From contig NZ_BDJK01000023.1 in NCBI RefSeq assembly GCF_001950255.1, positions 1 through 47,688 of the forward strand: 47,688 nt of DNA, read 5' to 3'. This stretch comes from Carboxydothermus pertinax (GTDB lineage: Bacteria; Bacillota; Z-2901; Carboxydothermales; Carboxydothermaceae). The position numbers and the translations under genes are program-made. Below are positions 22,807 to 30,722 of this stretch, piece after piece; position 1 is the first letter of the stretch, and each line of letters starts with the position of its first letter. The notes under the pieces were generated by a model that worked only from the letters and a program-made list of their open reading frames with translations, ran no database searches and had not been told where the DNA came from.

Positions 22807-24516
22807 TTAACTTACTGTGCTGGCTACCCTGATAATTTCTTCGGGAGAGGTAATTCCCGCTAAAACTTTTTCCTTCCCGTCTTCTAACATTAAAACCATT
22901 CCTTCTTCTCTAGCCACCCGAAGCATATCATCGTAAGAGCCACCATTTACAATTAAATTTCGTACTTTTTTCGAATTTATTAAAACCTCATGGATTCCAA
23001 CCCGTCCTTTATAGCCAGTATGTTCACAGGCAGGGCAGCCAACTGGACGGTAAACGGTAACCGGTTCTCCCTGCCCAAGATTCAAAGCATGATAGGCTGG
23101 ATCATCTGGCCCAATATCTGTTGGTACCTTGCAATCCTGGCAAAGTTTTCGCACCAGCCGCTGGGCAACAACTCCTAAAAGCGAAGCCGCCACCATGTAA
23201 GGTTCTATACCCATTTCCACCAGACGCCCCACGGTAGAAACCGCATCGTTGGTATGGATGGTGGAGAGCACGAGGTGCCCGGTATTGGCCGCTTTCACTC
23301 CAATTTCTGCCGTTTCTTTGTCCCGAATCTCCCCAACCATAATGATATCAGGGTCAAGCCGCAAGATTGAGCGCAAGCCCACCGCAAAAGTAAGTCCAGC
23401 TTTGGGGTTTACCTGGATTTGGGTAACCCCAGGCATAACGTACTCCACCGGATCTTCGATAGTGATAATATTTTTGGACGGGTCATGAATTTGGTTCAAG
23501 GCGGCATACAGAGTGGTAGTTTTACCACTTCCGGTAGGGCCGGCAATTAAAATCATACCATAGGGCAAGCTTAATATTTTATTAAGTCTTTCCCAGTTTT
23601 TATTGGAAAGGCCTAATTTATCCAGAGTTAAAAGGGCGTTTTCTTGGTCTAAAAGTCTTATTACAACCTTTTCCCCAAATAACGTCGGAGTTGTTGCCAC
23701 CCGCATGTCCACCTGGCGATTGGCTACTTTTATCTTAATCCGCCCATCCTGGGGAAGCCGCTTTTCGGTAATGTTCATATTAGCCATAATCTTTATCCGA
23801 GAAGTTAGAGAACTTCTAATAGCTCGAGGTAAGGTCATTATTTCTCGCAAAAAACCGTCTACCCGAAAACGAACCCTTACCATATCTTCAAAAGGTTCGA
23901 TGTGAATATCCGACGCTCTTTGGTTTACCGCCTGCAAGAGAAGAGAGTTCACAACCCTTACCACCGGAGCCTCGTCTACCAAAACTTCTTCCACTTCTTC
24001 ATTTTTTAATACTTCCGGCTCTTCGCCGCTCACCTTTTCAATATCTTTAATCGTTTCGTTTAAATCTATAGCTCCGAAAAAGCGGTTTATAACCGCATCA
24101 ATTTCTTTTTCCGAAGCTATAACCGGAACAATATCCAAATTAGTAGCAAGTCGCAAATCATCAATGGCAACAACATTTAACGGGTCAGCCATGGCTACCG
24201 TCAAACGGTTCCCTTCCCGCTTTAAAGGGATAACTTTATGTCTTTTAATTAGGGACTCAGGAATGCTTTTTATTAAAGCAGGATTTAACGAATAGTTATA
24301 TAATGCCACCTGAGGAATACCTAACTGAAACTCTAAGACCCCCATGATGTCTTGTTCGGTAACATAACCAAGCTTCACCAGGGCTTGGCCCAAACGCTCA
24401 CCCGATCGCTTTTGATACTCTAAAGCCTTTTGCAGCTGTTCTTCGGTAATTAACCCGTTTTCAACTAAAAAATCACCCAATCTTTTTATTTTTTTGCCAT
24501 CTTTTTTCTCATTCAT
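22807..24516 (-). CDS. pilB: PilB, type IV pilus extension ATPase with two N-terminal MshEN motifs
   Basis: Extension motor (569 aa). The N-terminus carries two copies of the RLGxxLxxxG...LxxALxxQ pattern (RLGDFLVENGLITEEQL and RLGQALVKLGYVTEQDI), the known c-di-GMP-binding MshEN motif. The motor has Walker A GPTGSGKTTTLYAAL, Asp box ITIEDPVEYV, Walker B DPDIIMVGEIRD and a zinc site made of CQDC and CPAC. I take the ATG at 24516, which has GGAGAG 9 bases upstream, rather than the ATG at 24525 that touches it. First gene of the pilus operon. Confidence 0.95.
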   Translation of the reverse strand: MNEKKDGKKIKRLGDFLVENGLITEEQLQKALEYQKRSGERLGQALVKLGYVTEQDIMGVLEFQLGIPQVALYNYSLNPALIKSIPESLIKRHKVIPLKREGNRLTVAMADPLNVVAIDDLRLATNLDIVPVIASEKEIDAVINRFFGAIDLNETIKDIEKVSGEEPEVLKNEEVEEVLVDEAPVVRVVNSLLLQAVNQRASDIHIEPFEDMVRVRFRVDGFLREIMTLPRAIRSSLTSRIKIMANMNITEKRLPQDGRIKIKVANRQVDMRVATTPTLFGEKVVIRLLDQENALLTLDKLGLSNKNWERLNKILSLPYGMILIAGPTGSGKTTTLYAALNQIHDPSKNIITIEDPVEYVMPGVTQIQVNPKAGLTFAVGLRSILRLDPDIIMVGEIRDKETAEIGVKAANTGHLVLSTIHTNDAVSTVGRLVEMGIEPYMVAASLLGVVAQRLVRKLCQDCKVPTDIGPDDPAYHALNLGQGEPVTVYRPVGCPACEHTGYKGRVGIHEVLINSKKVRNLIVNGGSYDDMLRVAREEGMVLMLEDGKEKVLAGITSPEEIIRVASTVS

Positions 24517-24571
24517 ACAAAACATCTCTCCAAACGCGTTTATTAATATTAATATTTATTCTCTTTTTTAA

Positions 24572-26179
24572 TTAAAAATCCTCCCTGGTAAAATTTTTTG
24601 TTAACCATTGGAGTACTTGCTGGCTATTCAGTTCTTTCGGTTCTGGGTACTCTCCAATTTTCTTTAATAACATAAAAGTAATATTTTCGCGATTTTTCTT
24701 ATCTTTTTCCATAAACAATAGTAAGTTTTCTGGAGTTACAGTACTGTTTAATTTAAGGTAAGAATAATTTTTATTGATAAAGAAACTAATTTTTTCATAC
24801 TCTTCTGGTGGTAAAAGTCCTAAATCCTTAGAAAACTTTGTTTCCCATAATATGCCTAGAGCTACTGCCTCGCCGTGAAGGATGCTTTTAAAGCCATATA
24901 CTCCTTCAATGGCGTGCCCCAAAGTATGACCTAAATTTAATACTGCCCGTAAGCCCTCTTCCCGTTCATCTATAGTTACTACCCGCGCTTTAATTTTTAC
25001 CGCTGCCTGAATGAGCTTCTGCCATTCCCTTTGCCGTAGTTTTGCTAAGTCTACCTTCGATAACCATTCGGCAAGGTCGTAATCGGCAATTAAAAAGGCT
25101 TTATAAACTTCAGCCAATCCCGCTAGCACTTCTCTTCTGGGAAGAGTTTTCAGGTAAGTAGTATCTATTAATACTATTTTGGGCTGGTAAAAAGCGCCTA
25201 CCAGGTTTTTCCCCTGGGGAAGATTTATCCCCACTTTTCCGCCAACACTGCTATCTACCATAGAGAGAAGGGTTGTTGGTATTTGGATGAAATTAATACC
25301 CCTTAAGTAAGTAGCGGCAAAAAATCCTGTGGCATCACCTACTACCCCGCCTCCAAAGGCTATAACAGTATCATGGCGGCGAAGTCCAAACTCCAGGGCT
25401 TTATCATAAAGCTTTAAAATATATTCCATCGATTTGGCAACTTCCCCCTGTGGAAGAAGGTAAACACCGGTTTTGAAGCCTTTCTCATTTAAATTTTCTT
25501 CCAGTTTTTTTCCATACAACTGGAAAATATTTTCTTGAGAGACAATTAAAATCTTTTTGCCCGCTACGTTTTCTTTTAAAAACTCACCGGCTTTTAATGC
25601 CACTCTTTCGCCAAAATATACCGGATAACCATTTTCAGCCAGATTAATATAAAGCTTCCGGGGAAAACGTAAACCATTAATCGTTGTAGTTTCAATAATC
25701 TTCTGGACAACTTCTAAAGAGCTAGTACCTTCAGTATTTAGGATAATATCCGCAACTTCCCGATAAAACTTATCCCGACGCCTATATAATTCAAAAAGTT
25801 TTTCTTCTGGATTTCCTTGAGCCAGCAATGGTCTTTTATCTAAATTTTGCAGCCTCTTAAGTATAACTTCCGGAGAAGCCTGTAAGTAAACCACTAAACC
25901 AAGATTTTTTATTTTTTTGCGGGCTCGTCGTTGCTCTACCGTTCCACCACCAGTGGCAATCACTGCATTGTGAAGCTGAAAAAGTTCTTGCAGTTTTTCT
26001 TCTTCTAAACGGCGGAAATAGCGCTCACCGAAACGGGCAAATATTTCTTTAATCGTAAGTCCCGTCTCTTCTTCAATCTTCCGGTCAAGATCCACAAAAT
26101 TCCTTTTTAATTTCCTCGCTAAAATCCGACCTATATGTGTTTTGCCAGCCCCCGGTAGTCCCACTAAAATGATGTTCAT
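24572..26179 (-). CDS. aroKB: Bifunctional shikimate kinase/3-dehydroquinate synthase (AroK-AroB fusion)
   Basis: A 535-aa fusion with two steps of the shikimate pathway. Residues 1-165 are shikimate kinase: Walker A GLPGAGKTHIG, DLDRKIEEETG, RFGERYFRRLE and ATGGGTV. Residues about 175-535 are 3-dehydroquinate synthase, with the NAD site FGGGVVGDATGF, PTTLLSMVDSSVGGKVGIN and the metal ligands in LNLGHTLGHAIE and HGEAVALG. Similar fusions are known in Thermotoga. The ATG at 26179 is chosen because the kinase fold begins at once (MNIILVGLPGAG). A promoter and a hairpin with T-run lie directly upstream. The rest of the pathway genes here, aroE and aroC, lie upstream, separated by a sulfur module and a LysR gene. 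Confidence 0.94.
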   Translation of the reverse strand: MNIILVGLPGAGKTHIGRILARKLKRNFVDLDRKIEEETGLTIKEIFARFGERYFRRLEEEKLQELFQLHNAVIATGGGTVEQRRARKKIKNLGLVVYLQASPEVILKRLQNLDKRPLLAQGNPEEKLFELYRRRDKFYREVADIILNTEGTSSLEVVQKIIETTTINGLRFPRKLYINLAENGYPVYFGERVALKAGEFLKENVAGKKILIVSQENIFQLYGKKLEENLNEKGFKTGVYLLPQGEVAKSMEYILKLYDKALEFGLRRHDTVIAFGGGVVGDATGFFAATYLRGINFIQIPTTLLSMVDSSVGGKVGINLPQGKNLVGAFYQPKIVLIDTTYLKTLPRREVLAGLAEVYKAFLIADYDLAEWLSKVDLAKLRQREWQKLIQAAVKIKARVVTIDEREEGLRAVLNLGHTLGHAIEGVYGFKSILHGEAVALGILWETKFSKDLGLLPPEEYEKISFFINKNYSYLKLNSTVTPENLLLFMEKDKKNRENITFMLLKKIGEYPEPKELNSQQVLQWLTKNFTREDF

Positions 26180-26208
26180 TTTAACAGCCCTTTCCTTTGA
26201 AAATATAC

Positions 26209-26268
26209 AAAAAAGCCGGAAGTTGCCCCCAACTCCTGCCAATTACCGCATTCACAGCAACATCCGGC
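26209..26268 (-). ncRNA. Promoter-proximal hairpin with T-run upstream of aroKB (unit 1: attenuator or small RNA)
   Basis: GCCGGAAGTTGC (26215-26226) and GCAACATCCGGC (26257-26268) pair over 12 bp with one mismatch, enclosing a 30-nt loop. On the minus strand TTTTTT follows at 26209-26214, so this is an intrinsic terminator 30 bases before the aroKB start codon. A TTGAAT-17-TATAAT promoter ends 15 bases upstream of it. Either the leader is attenuated or a terminated RNA of about 65 nt is made. The loop sequence is shared with unit 2. Confidence 0.6.
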
Positions 26269-26282
26269 CGAACTTTGATTCC

Positions 26283-26311
26283 ATTATATGCCATCTTTTG
26301 GCTAAATTCAA
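26283..26311 (-). promoter_or_regulatory. Strong sigma-A-type promoter before aroKB
   Basis: TTGAAT (minus strand, 26306-26311) and TATAAT (26283-26288) are spaced by exactly 17 bases. The predicted start is near 26276, immediately before the unit 1 hairpin. Confidence 0.7.
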
Positions 26312-26323
26312 TATTTTTACGAC

Positions 26324-26381
26324 AAAAAAAGAGGGGAGTTGCTAACCCTGCTAACAATCGTATCCACAGCAATTTCCCTTC
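26324..26381 (-). ncRNA. Related hairpin with T-run upstream of aroKB (unit 2)
   Basis: AGTTGCT with flanking GGGG (26333-26343) pairs with AGCAATTTCCC (26368-26378), with a small internal loop, and a seven-T run follows on the minus strand (26324-26330). The internal sequence TTGCTGTGGATACGATTG is clearly related to the matching part of unit 1 (TTGCTGTGAATGCGGTAATT). TATAAT and TATAAA sequences lie just upstream. It looks like a diverged duplicate of unit 1. Confidence 0.5.
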
Positions 26382-26390
26382 AAAAAAGTT

Positions 26391-26440
26391 TTATAATTAT
26401 TTTTAATTATAACCATGAATGAATATCCGCTTAAATTCAT
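26391..26440. promoter_or_regulatory. Two dyads in the aroKB-LysR divergent region
   Basis: TTATAATTA (26391-26399) and TAATTATAA (26404-26412) form a perfect 9-bp dyad with a 4-base spacer. ATGAAT (26415-26420) and ATTCAT (26435-26440) form a second dyad with a 14-base spacer. LysR regulators commonly bind such sites next to their own gene. The remaining bases, 26441-26571, are AT-rich and hold the LysR ribosome binding site. Confidence 0.4.
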
Positions 26441-26571
26441 AACCGTTCTTTTGCACAATTAAATCTTATAAAAAAGAAGGAATTTAAAAATTTTTGCCGA
26501 AAAAGAGTTATAAACAGATTTGTGAAGTTTTAGACTTATTCGGTTTTTCAACCGGGGGAGGGTGTTTTTGT

Positions 26572-27477
26572 GTGAATTTAAATCAATTGGAGGCATTTTG
26601 TAATATTGTTGAGCAGGGTAGCATCTCCAAGGCTGCAAAATTAATGCACTTATCCCAGCCTGCTCTATCTACTCAAATTGCCGCATTAGAAAATCAACTT
26701 CAAGTTAAATTAATGGAACGGACCAATAAGGGGATTGAACTAACCGAAGCCGGTGAAACCCTTCTTTATTACGCTAAAAGAATTTGCAATCTTGTGAAAA
26801 ATTTAAACGAAGAAATTGAACGACTTAAAAATTTAGAAGAAGAAGAGCTTTCTATCGGTGCAGCTTCTACTATCGGCGGATATGCTCTACCCTGTAGCAT
26901 CTATATTTTTCAAGAAAAATATAGTTCCTCTCGAATTAAACTTACCATTATGAATACAGAAAAAGTAATTGAAGCTCTCTTAGACCGGCAAATCGATATT
27001 GGCCTTGTGGAAAGCAATATTGAAAGCAATGAATTTTTATCCTCCCACTTGACCTATGACGAGCTTGTTTTAGTGGTACCAAATAATACTTCTTTTAAAA
27101 CTAAAGAAATTATTTCTCTTGATGAATTAAGAACACTCCCCTTTATTATTCGGGAAAAGGGATCGGGCATTCGACAAACAATAGAAAAAGCCCTTGGGGA
27201 AAAAGGACTTAATATTTCCGATTTAAATATTGTAATGGAAGTAAACAACATTGATGCTATAAAAATCGCCGTAGAATCGGGCAAAGGAGTATCTTTGCTT
27301 CCTCGCTTTGCCGTTAAAAAAGAGCTCCGCACCGGTAGCTTAAAGTCGGTAAAAGTAAAAGATATCTCCCTCCTCCACCCCTTTGTAGCTATAACTTTAA
27401 AAAATAAAAAGCGCTCCCTTTTAGAGAAAAAGTTTTTAGCATTTATAAATTCTCCTAAAGAAAGGGGATTTTGTTAA
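26572..27477 (+). CDS. LysR-family transcriptional regulator
   Basis: The only plus-strand gene (301 aa). The N-terminal winged helix is standard LysR: LNQLEAFCNIVEQGSISKAA, then LHLSQPALSTQIAALENQL. The effector domain (about 90-295) resembles the CysB/CbbR-like type 2 periplasmic-binding fold (for example LVVPNNTSFKTKEIISLDEL and EVNNIDAIKIAVESGKGVSLLP). I chose a GTG start at 26572 behind GGGGGAGGG because the family N-terminus begins there; a TTG at 26494 gives a longer frame. It is divergent from aroKB and convergent with the sulfur-module operon. The target is unknown; both neighbours are candidates. Confidence 0.9.
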   Translation: MNLNQLEAFCNIVEQGSISKAAKLMHLSQPALSTQIAALENQLQVKLMERTNKGIELTEAGETLLYYAKRICNLVKNLNEEIERLKNLEEEELSIGAASTIGGYALPCSIYIFQEKYSSSRIKLTIMNTEKVIEALLDRQIDIGLVESNIESNEFLSSHLTYDELVLVVPNNTSFKTKEIISLDELRTLPFIIREKGSGIRQTIEKALGEKGLNISDLNIVMEVNNIDAIKIAVESGKGVSLLPRFAVKKELRTGSLKSVKVKDISLLHPFVAITLKNKKRSLLEKKFLAFINSPKERGFC

Positions 27478-27510
27478 AAAAGCCTGAAAGCAACCTGCTT
27501 TCAGGCTTTT
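27476..27510. terminator. Bidirectional terminator between LysR and the lipoprotein gene
   Basis: AAAAGCCTGAAAGCA pairs perfectly with TGCTTTCAGGCTTTT around a 3-base loop, serving both convergent genes. Confidence 0.93.
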
Positions 27511-27530
27511 ATCTTACATTTTAAATGTTT

Positions 27531-28010
27531 TTAACTCAACGGTTTAGCTTCCGAAATGTACCAGGTGTTATTTACCCTTTTTAAGGTAATTTCGTATTTT
27601 AAGGGCCTTGCCACTAAAGATTCTAGCTTTTTCTCAGGATATTTTATGGTAAAAAAATCACCAGTTACTTCGCTTTCCACTAATAATTTTGCTGTATCGT
27701 CCGTTTGTTCTTTAACTTCAATTTTTTTGTAATCAACCTTATATAAGACAAACTTGGTATCATTTTTTCTTAAATACTCTAAATATTTTAAAGTCTTAGA
27801 TAGCTGAGGTTCAATATATATTTCCCGCGCAAGCTGTTCTGATTTGTTTTTATCTGCTACTAATTCCTGACACTTATAATCCTTTAAATCCAAATTTTTA
27901 TATATTTTAATTAGCTGACTTTCACTTTTTAGGCCACATCCTTGTAATGTAATCGCCATTATGAGAACAATCACCAGTAAAAGTAAAATAACACGGTAGA
28001 AACGCTTCAT
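27531..28010 (-). CDS. Small lipoprotein of unknown function
   Basis: A 159-aa protein with a basic N-terminus, a hydrophobic stretch and a lipobox (TLQGC, Cys25). The mature part has a helical segment followed by a beta-rich C-terminal half ending WYISEAKPLS, which suggests an NTF2-like or DUF4878-like fold; that is only a visual impression. It follows the YedE-like transporter gene by 52 bases and ends at a strong terminator, so it is probably the last gene of that operon. Confidence 0.7.
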   Translation of the reverse strand: MKRFYRVILLLLVIVLIMAITLQGCGLKSESQLIKIYKNLDLKDYKCQELVADKNKSEQLAREIYIEPQLSKTLKYLEYLRKNDTKFVLYKVDYKKIEVKEQTDDTAKLLVESEVTGDFFTIKYPEKKLESLVARPLKYEITLKRVNNTWYISEAKPLS

Positions 28011-28062
28011 CCCTGGTTCTTCCCTCCAGTTATAGCATTTTCTGTTTATTATTCGCGTCTTT

Positions 28063-29229
28063 TTATTTTTTTCCTGCTTTAAAATAATAATATTTTAAAA
28101 TTTTGGTCCCAAAAAAAGCACCAATCAGTAAAGCGATAAAAAATAACCAGCCATGAAGGGAAAAGGAGGCAATTCCCCCGATAAAGCTCCCAATAGAACA
28201 ACCAAAGGAAAAGCGGGCTCCCATGCCCATTAAAAAACCACCCAGAATATTTCCCCAAAATTGGATTGGTTTTCGAATTTTACGAATTCTAAATTCTCCG
28301 GCAATACTTGAGGCCAAAAAACCTCCCGCAATCACACCAAAATTCACAAAATTAAAGGTAAGCTTCCAAAAACCATCCTGATAAATTTGCCGGTGGCTTA
28401 CTAACTCAAAAAATTTCCAGCTTTCAACATTTACCCCGAAACTCTTAAAGAGCCACAATCCCCAGAAGGAAAAGATAGTATTAACCCGCCAGACCTTGGT
28501 AGAAAAATAAAAGATTAAACCGCTAAATACGGCAAAAAGTACTGCCCCCACTAGATAATTCCATGGTTTTTTCCAAAAAGGTGTATTTTCCCATTCTAAC
28601 TCGATTTCCGCATAATCATCCTGCCTTTTTTCCCAAAAATAAAGAACTAAAATTATTAAAACTATTAAAAATAGTTGCAAAATAATGGCATTTAACCACC
28701 CTAAAAAAGAAGGCAAATAAACAGGTTTAAAAGAAGTTATTAGATCCCAGAAATAGTTTAAAAGGTAAGTAGCTGTAAAAGTACCAAGAAACATAAAAAT
28801 AAAAGTTATAAAGGCTGCTAACTGCCCTTCTCCCATCCTAACCAAGGTACTTCCGGCACAGCCGCCAGCCCAAACCATGCCAAAACCAAATAAAATACCT
28901 CCGAAAAAATTAAAGGGTCCAGTGTAGTAAATTGATCCCTTACCAAAGTGAGTGGGTGAAAAAAACTGCACGATGCCAAATATTACTGTGGTAAATAAGA
29001 TCAGTAAGAAGAGATTTTTCATTCCTGTAGGATTTCTAAATAAAAATAAATCATTAAAAGCCGAAGCTACACAAATTCTACTTTTTTGCATAGCAAATCC
29101 TATTCCAATTCCTAAAAAGTAATATAAAAGCATGGCAGGATTTGTGAAAAATATTATAATCCCAAGGCCTAATAAAAAAATAAAACCTGGTATTAATGAA
29201 ATTAGATAAACTCTTTTTTCGGAATACAA
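28063..29229 (-). CDS. YedE/YeeE-family sulfur-compound transporter
   Basis: A 388-aa polytopic membrane protein of the YedE/YeeE (TsuA) family, some of whose members import thiosulfate or are linked to selenium metabolism. It has two homologous halves with the conserved Cys sites: KSRICVASAFND, then GMVWAGGCAGSTLVRMGEG, and in the second half ARFSFGCSIGSFIGG. About ten to twelve helices are visible. I favour a TTG start at 29229 behind AAGGGGG; ATGs at 29250 and 29271 are possible. It directly follows a TusA-like gene, which matches the known TsuA-TsuB pairing. Confidence 0.85.
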   Translation of the reverse strand: MYSEKRVYLISLIPGFIFLLGLGIIIFFTNPAMLLYYFLGIGIGFAMQKSRICVASAFNDLFLFRNPTGMKNLFLLILFTTVIFGIVQFFSPTHFGKGSIYYTGPFNFFGGILFGFGMVWAGGCAGSTLVRMGEGQLAAFITFIFMFLGTFTATYLLNYFWDLITSFKPVYLPSFLGWLNAIILQLFLIVLIILVLYFWEKRQDDYAEIELEWENTPFWKKPWNYLVGAVLFAVFSGLIFYFSTKVWRVNTIFSFWGLWLFKSFGVNVESWKFFELVSHRQIYQDGFWKLTFNFVNFGVIAGGFLASSIAGEFRIRKIRKPIQFWGNILGGFLMGMGARFSFGCSIGSFIGGIASFSLHGWLFFIALLIGAFFGTKILKYYYFKAGKK

Positions 29230-29243
29230 GAAACATGTCCCCC

Positions 29244-29462
29244 TTAACATTTCTCGACCGTAACCTGCCAAATGCCAAAATCCACTTCTAAGACTTTAAT
29301 TTTGCACTTATATTTTTTTAATTGCTTTTTTATAAATAACGGCGCACAACTGTGATCTGTTTCCAAAACAAAACTTTCTCCCGGCTTTAGTTTTTTAAAT
29401 TCTTCTTCAGCTTTTATAACTGGAATAGGACACATCTCACCTAAGCAATCTATAAACCGCAT
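29244..29462 (-). CDS. TusA-family sulfur carrier protein
   Basis: A 72-aa TusA/SirA/YedF-fold protein with the active-site Cys11 in the family motif CPIPVIKAEEEFKKL. The C-terminal half has a second Cys (DHSCAPLF) and KYKCKIKV. TusA-like proteins carry persulfide sulfur between enzymes. Together with the adjacent YedE-like membrane protein it resembles the thiosulfate uptake pair TsuA/TsuB (established family pairing); substrate here is inferred. ATG behind AAAGGTG. 52 bases after aroC. Confidence 0.9.
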   Translation of the reverse strand: MRFIDCLGEMCPIPVIKAEEEFKKLKPGESFVLETDHSCAPLFIKKQLKKYKCKIKVLEVDFGIWQVTVEKC

Positions 29463-29514
29463 CTTTTCACCTTTCTAAAACCTTTACTTTTCGCTATAAA
29501 TTAATTTTTTCCTT

Positions 29515-30669
29515 CTAGTAAGCAATTATAGTTTGAATATAATTTTCAAAGTTTACTTTTATCTCTCGCATATGATCTCCACCAAACTTTTCAAGAAAGC
29601 TCTCCATTAACACCAGGGCAGTAATTGCTTCCCCGACCACACCTGCCGCCGGAACGGCAGTTATGTCTGATCGTTCTACTTGAGCTGGCTTTGGTTCTTT
29701 GGTGATGATATCTACCGATTTTAAAGGCTTTACCTGAGTAGGGATTGGTTTTAGGGAGACTTTTACTACCAAGGGCATACCGTTGGTTACGCCCCCTTCT
29801 AACCCTCCAGCTCTATTGGTTTTCCGGTAAAAGCGACCGTTTTCATAATAAATTTCATCTACCGCCATCCGTCCCGGAATGTTGGCAAGAGCAATGCCAT
29901 CACCGATCTCCACTCCTTTGGCCGAAGGAATGGCCATTAAAGCCCCGGCCAGGCATCCATCTAATTTTCTATCCCAGTGGACATAGCGGCCAAGGCCTGG
30001 AGGAAGCCCAAACACCACCACTTCAAAAATTCCCCCTAAAGTATCACCGTTCTCGCGAGCCCGGTCAACCCATTTTATCATCCTGCTTTCAACCTGGGGG
30101 TCAAGACAGCGAAGCGGCCGTTCATCCGCTTTTTTTAGCTCTTCTTCCGGAAGTCCGCCCGGATACTCTACTTCAACCGAACCAACTCTTAAGACATGGC
30201 TATAAATCCTAATTCCGAACTCTGCTAAAAAAAGTTTCGCAACAGCTCCAGCAGCAACCCGAACCGCGGTCTCCCTGGCTGATGCCCTCTCCAAAACATT
30301 TCTTAAATCTTTGTGGCCATACTTTATACCCCCAACCAGGTCTGCATGGCCTGGTCTGGGGACAGTTACTTCCCGGCCAGATTCAATATCACCGGTTGTC
30401 CGCATAAATCTTTCCCAGTTTTCATAATCCCTGTTTTTTACCGATATAGTAATTGGTGCACCAGTGGTAATGCCTCCCCTGACACCAGTTAAAATTATTG
30501 CTTCGTCCTTTTCTATCTTCATTCGCTCACCCCGACCGTAACCCAGCTGACGGCGGGAAAGTTCATAGTTTATGTAATCAAGGTCAATTTTAAGCCCTGC
30601 CGGCACTCCTTCCAAAATTGCATATAATCCTTCCCCGTGGGATTCCCCAGCTGTTAAATAACGAAACAT
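29515..30669 (-). CDS. aroC: Chorismate synthase
   Basis: Flavin-dependent final enzyme of the shikimate pathway (384 aa), converting EPSP to chorismate. Family signatures are the N-terminal TAGESHGEGLYAILEGVP, RRQLGYGRGERMKIE, RPGHADLVGGIKYGHKDLR and ASARETAVRVAAGA. The catalytic His residues in GESHGE and in HADLVG-type motifs are in place. Start ATG behind GGGGG. It follows aroE by 53 bases. Confidence 0.95.
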   Translation of the reverse strand: MFRYLTAGESHGEGLYAILEGVPAGLKIDLDYINYELSRRQLGYGRGERMKIEKDEAIILTGVRGGITTGAPITISVKNRDYENWERFMRTTGDIESGREVTVPRPGHADLVGGIKYGHKDLRNVLERASARETAVRVAAGAVAKLFLAEFGIRIYSHVLRVGSVEVEYPGGLPEEELKKADERPLRCLDPQVESRMIKWVDRARENGDTLGGIFEVVVFGLPPGLGRYVHWDRKLDGCLAGALMAIPSAKGVEIGDGIALANIPGRMAVDEIYYENGRFYRKTNRAGGLEGGVTNGMPLVVKVSLKPIPTQVKPLKSVDIITKEPKPAQVERSDITAVPAAGVVGEAITALVLMESFLEKFGGDHMREIKVNFENYIQTIIAY

Positions 30670-30722
30670 ATTAATACCCCCATTTTAAAATTTACCTTTA
30701 TTTTATCTTAATTCCTAAAACT

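Noticed and set aside
29745-30212. 155-codon plus-strand frame
   Set aside because: It lies inside aroC on the other strand, has no ribosome binding site and a low-complexity composition; it is a shadow of the real gene.
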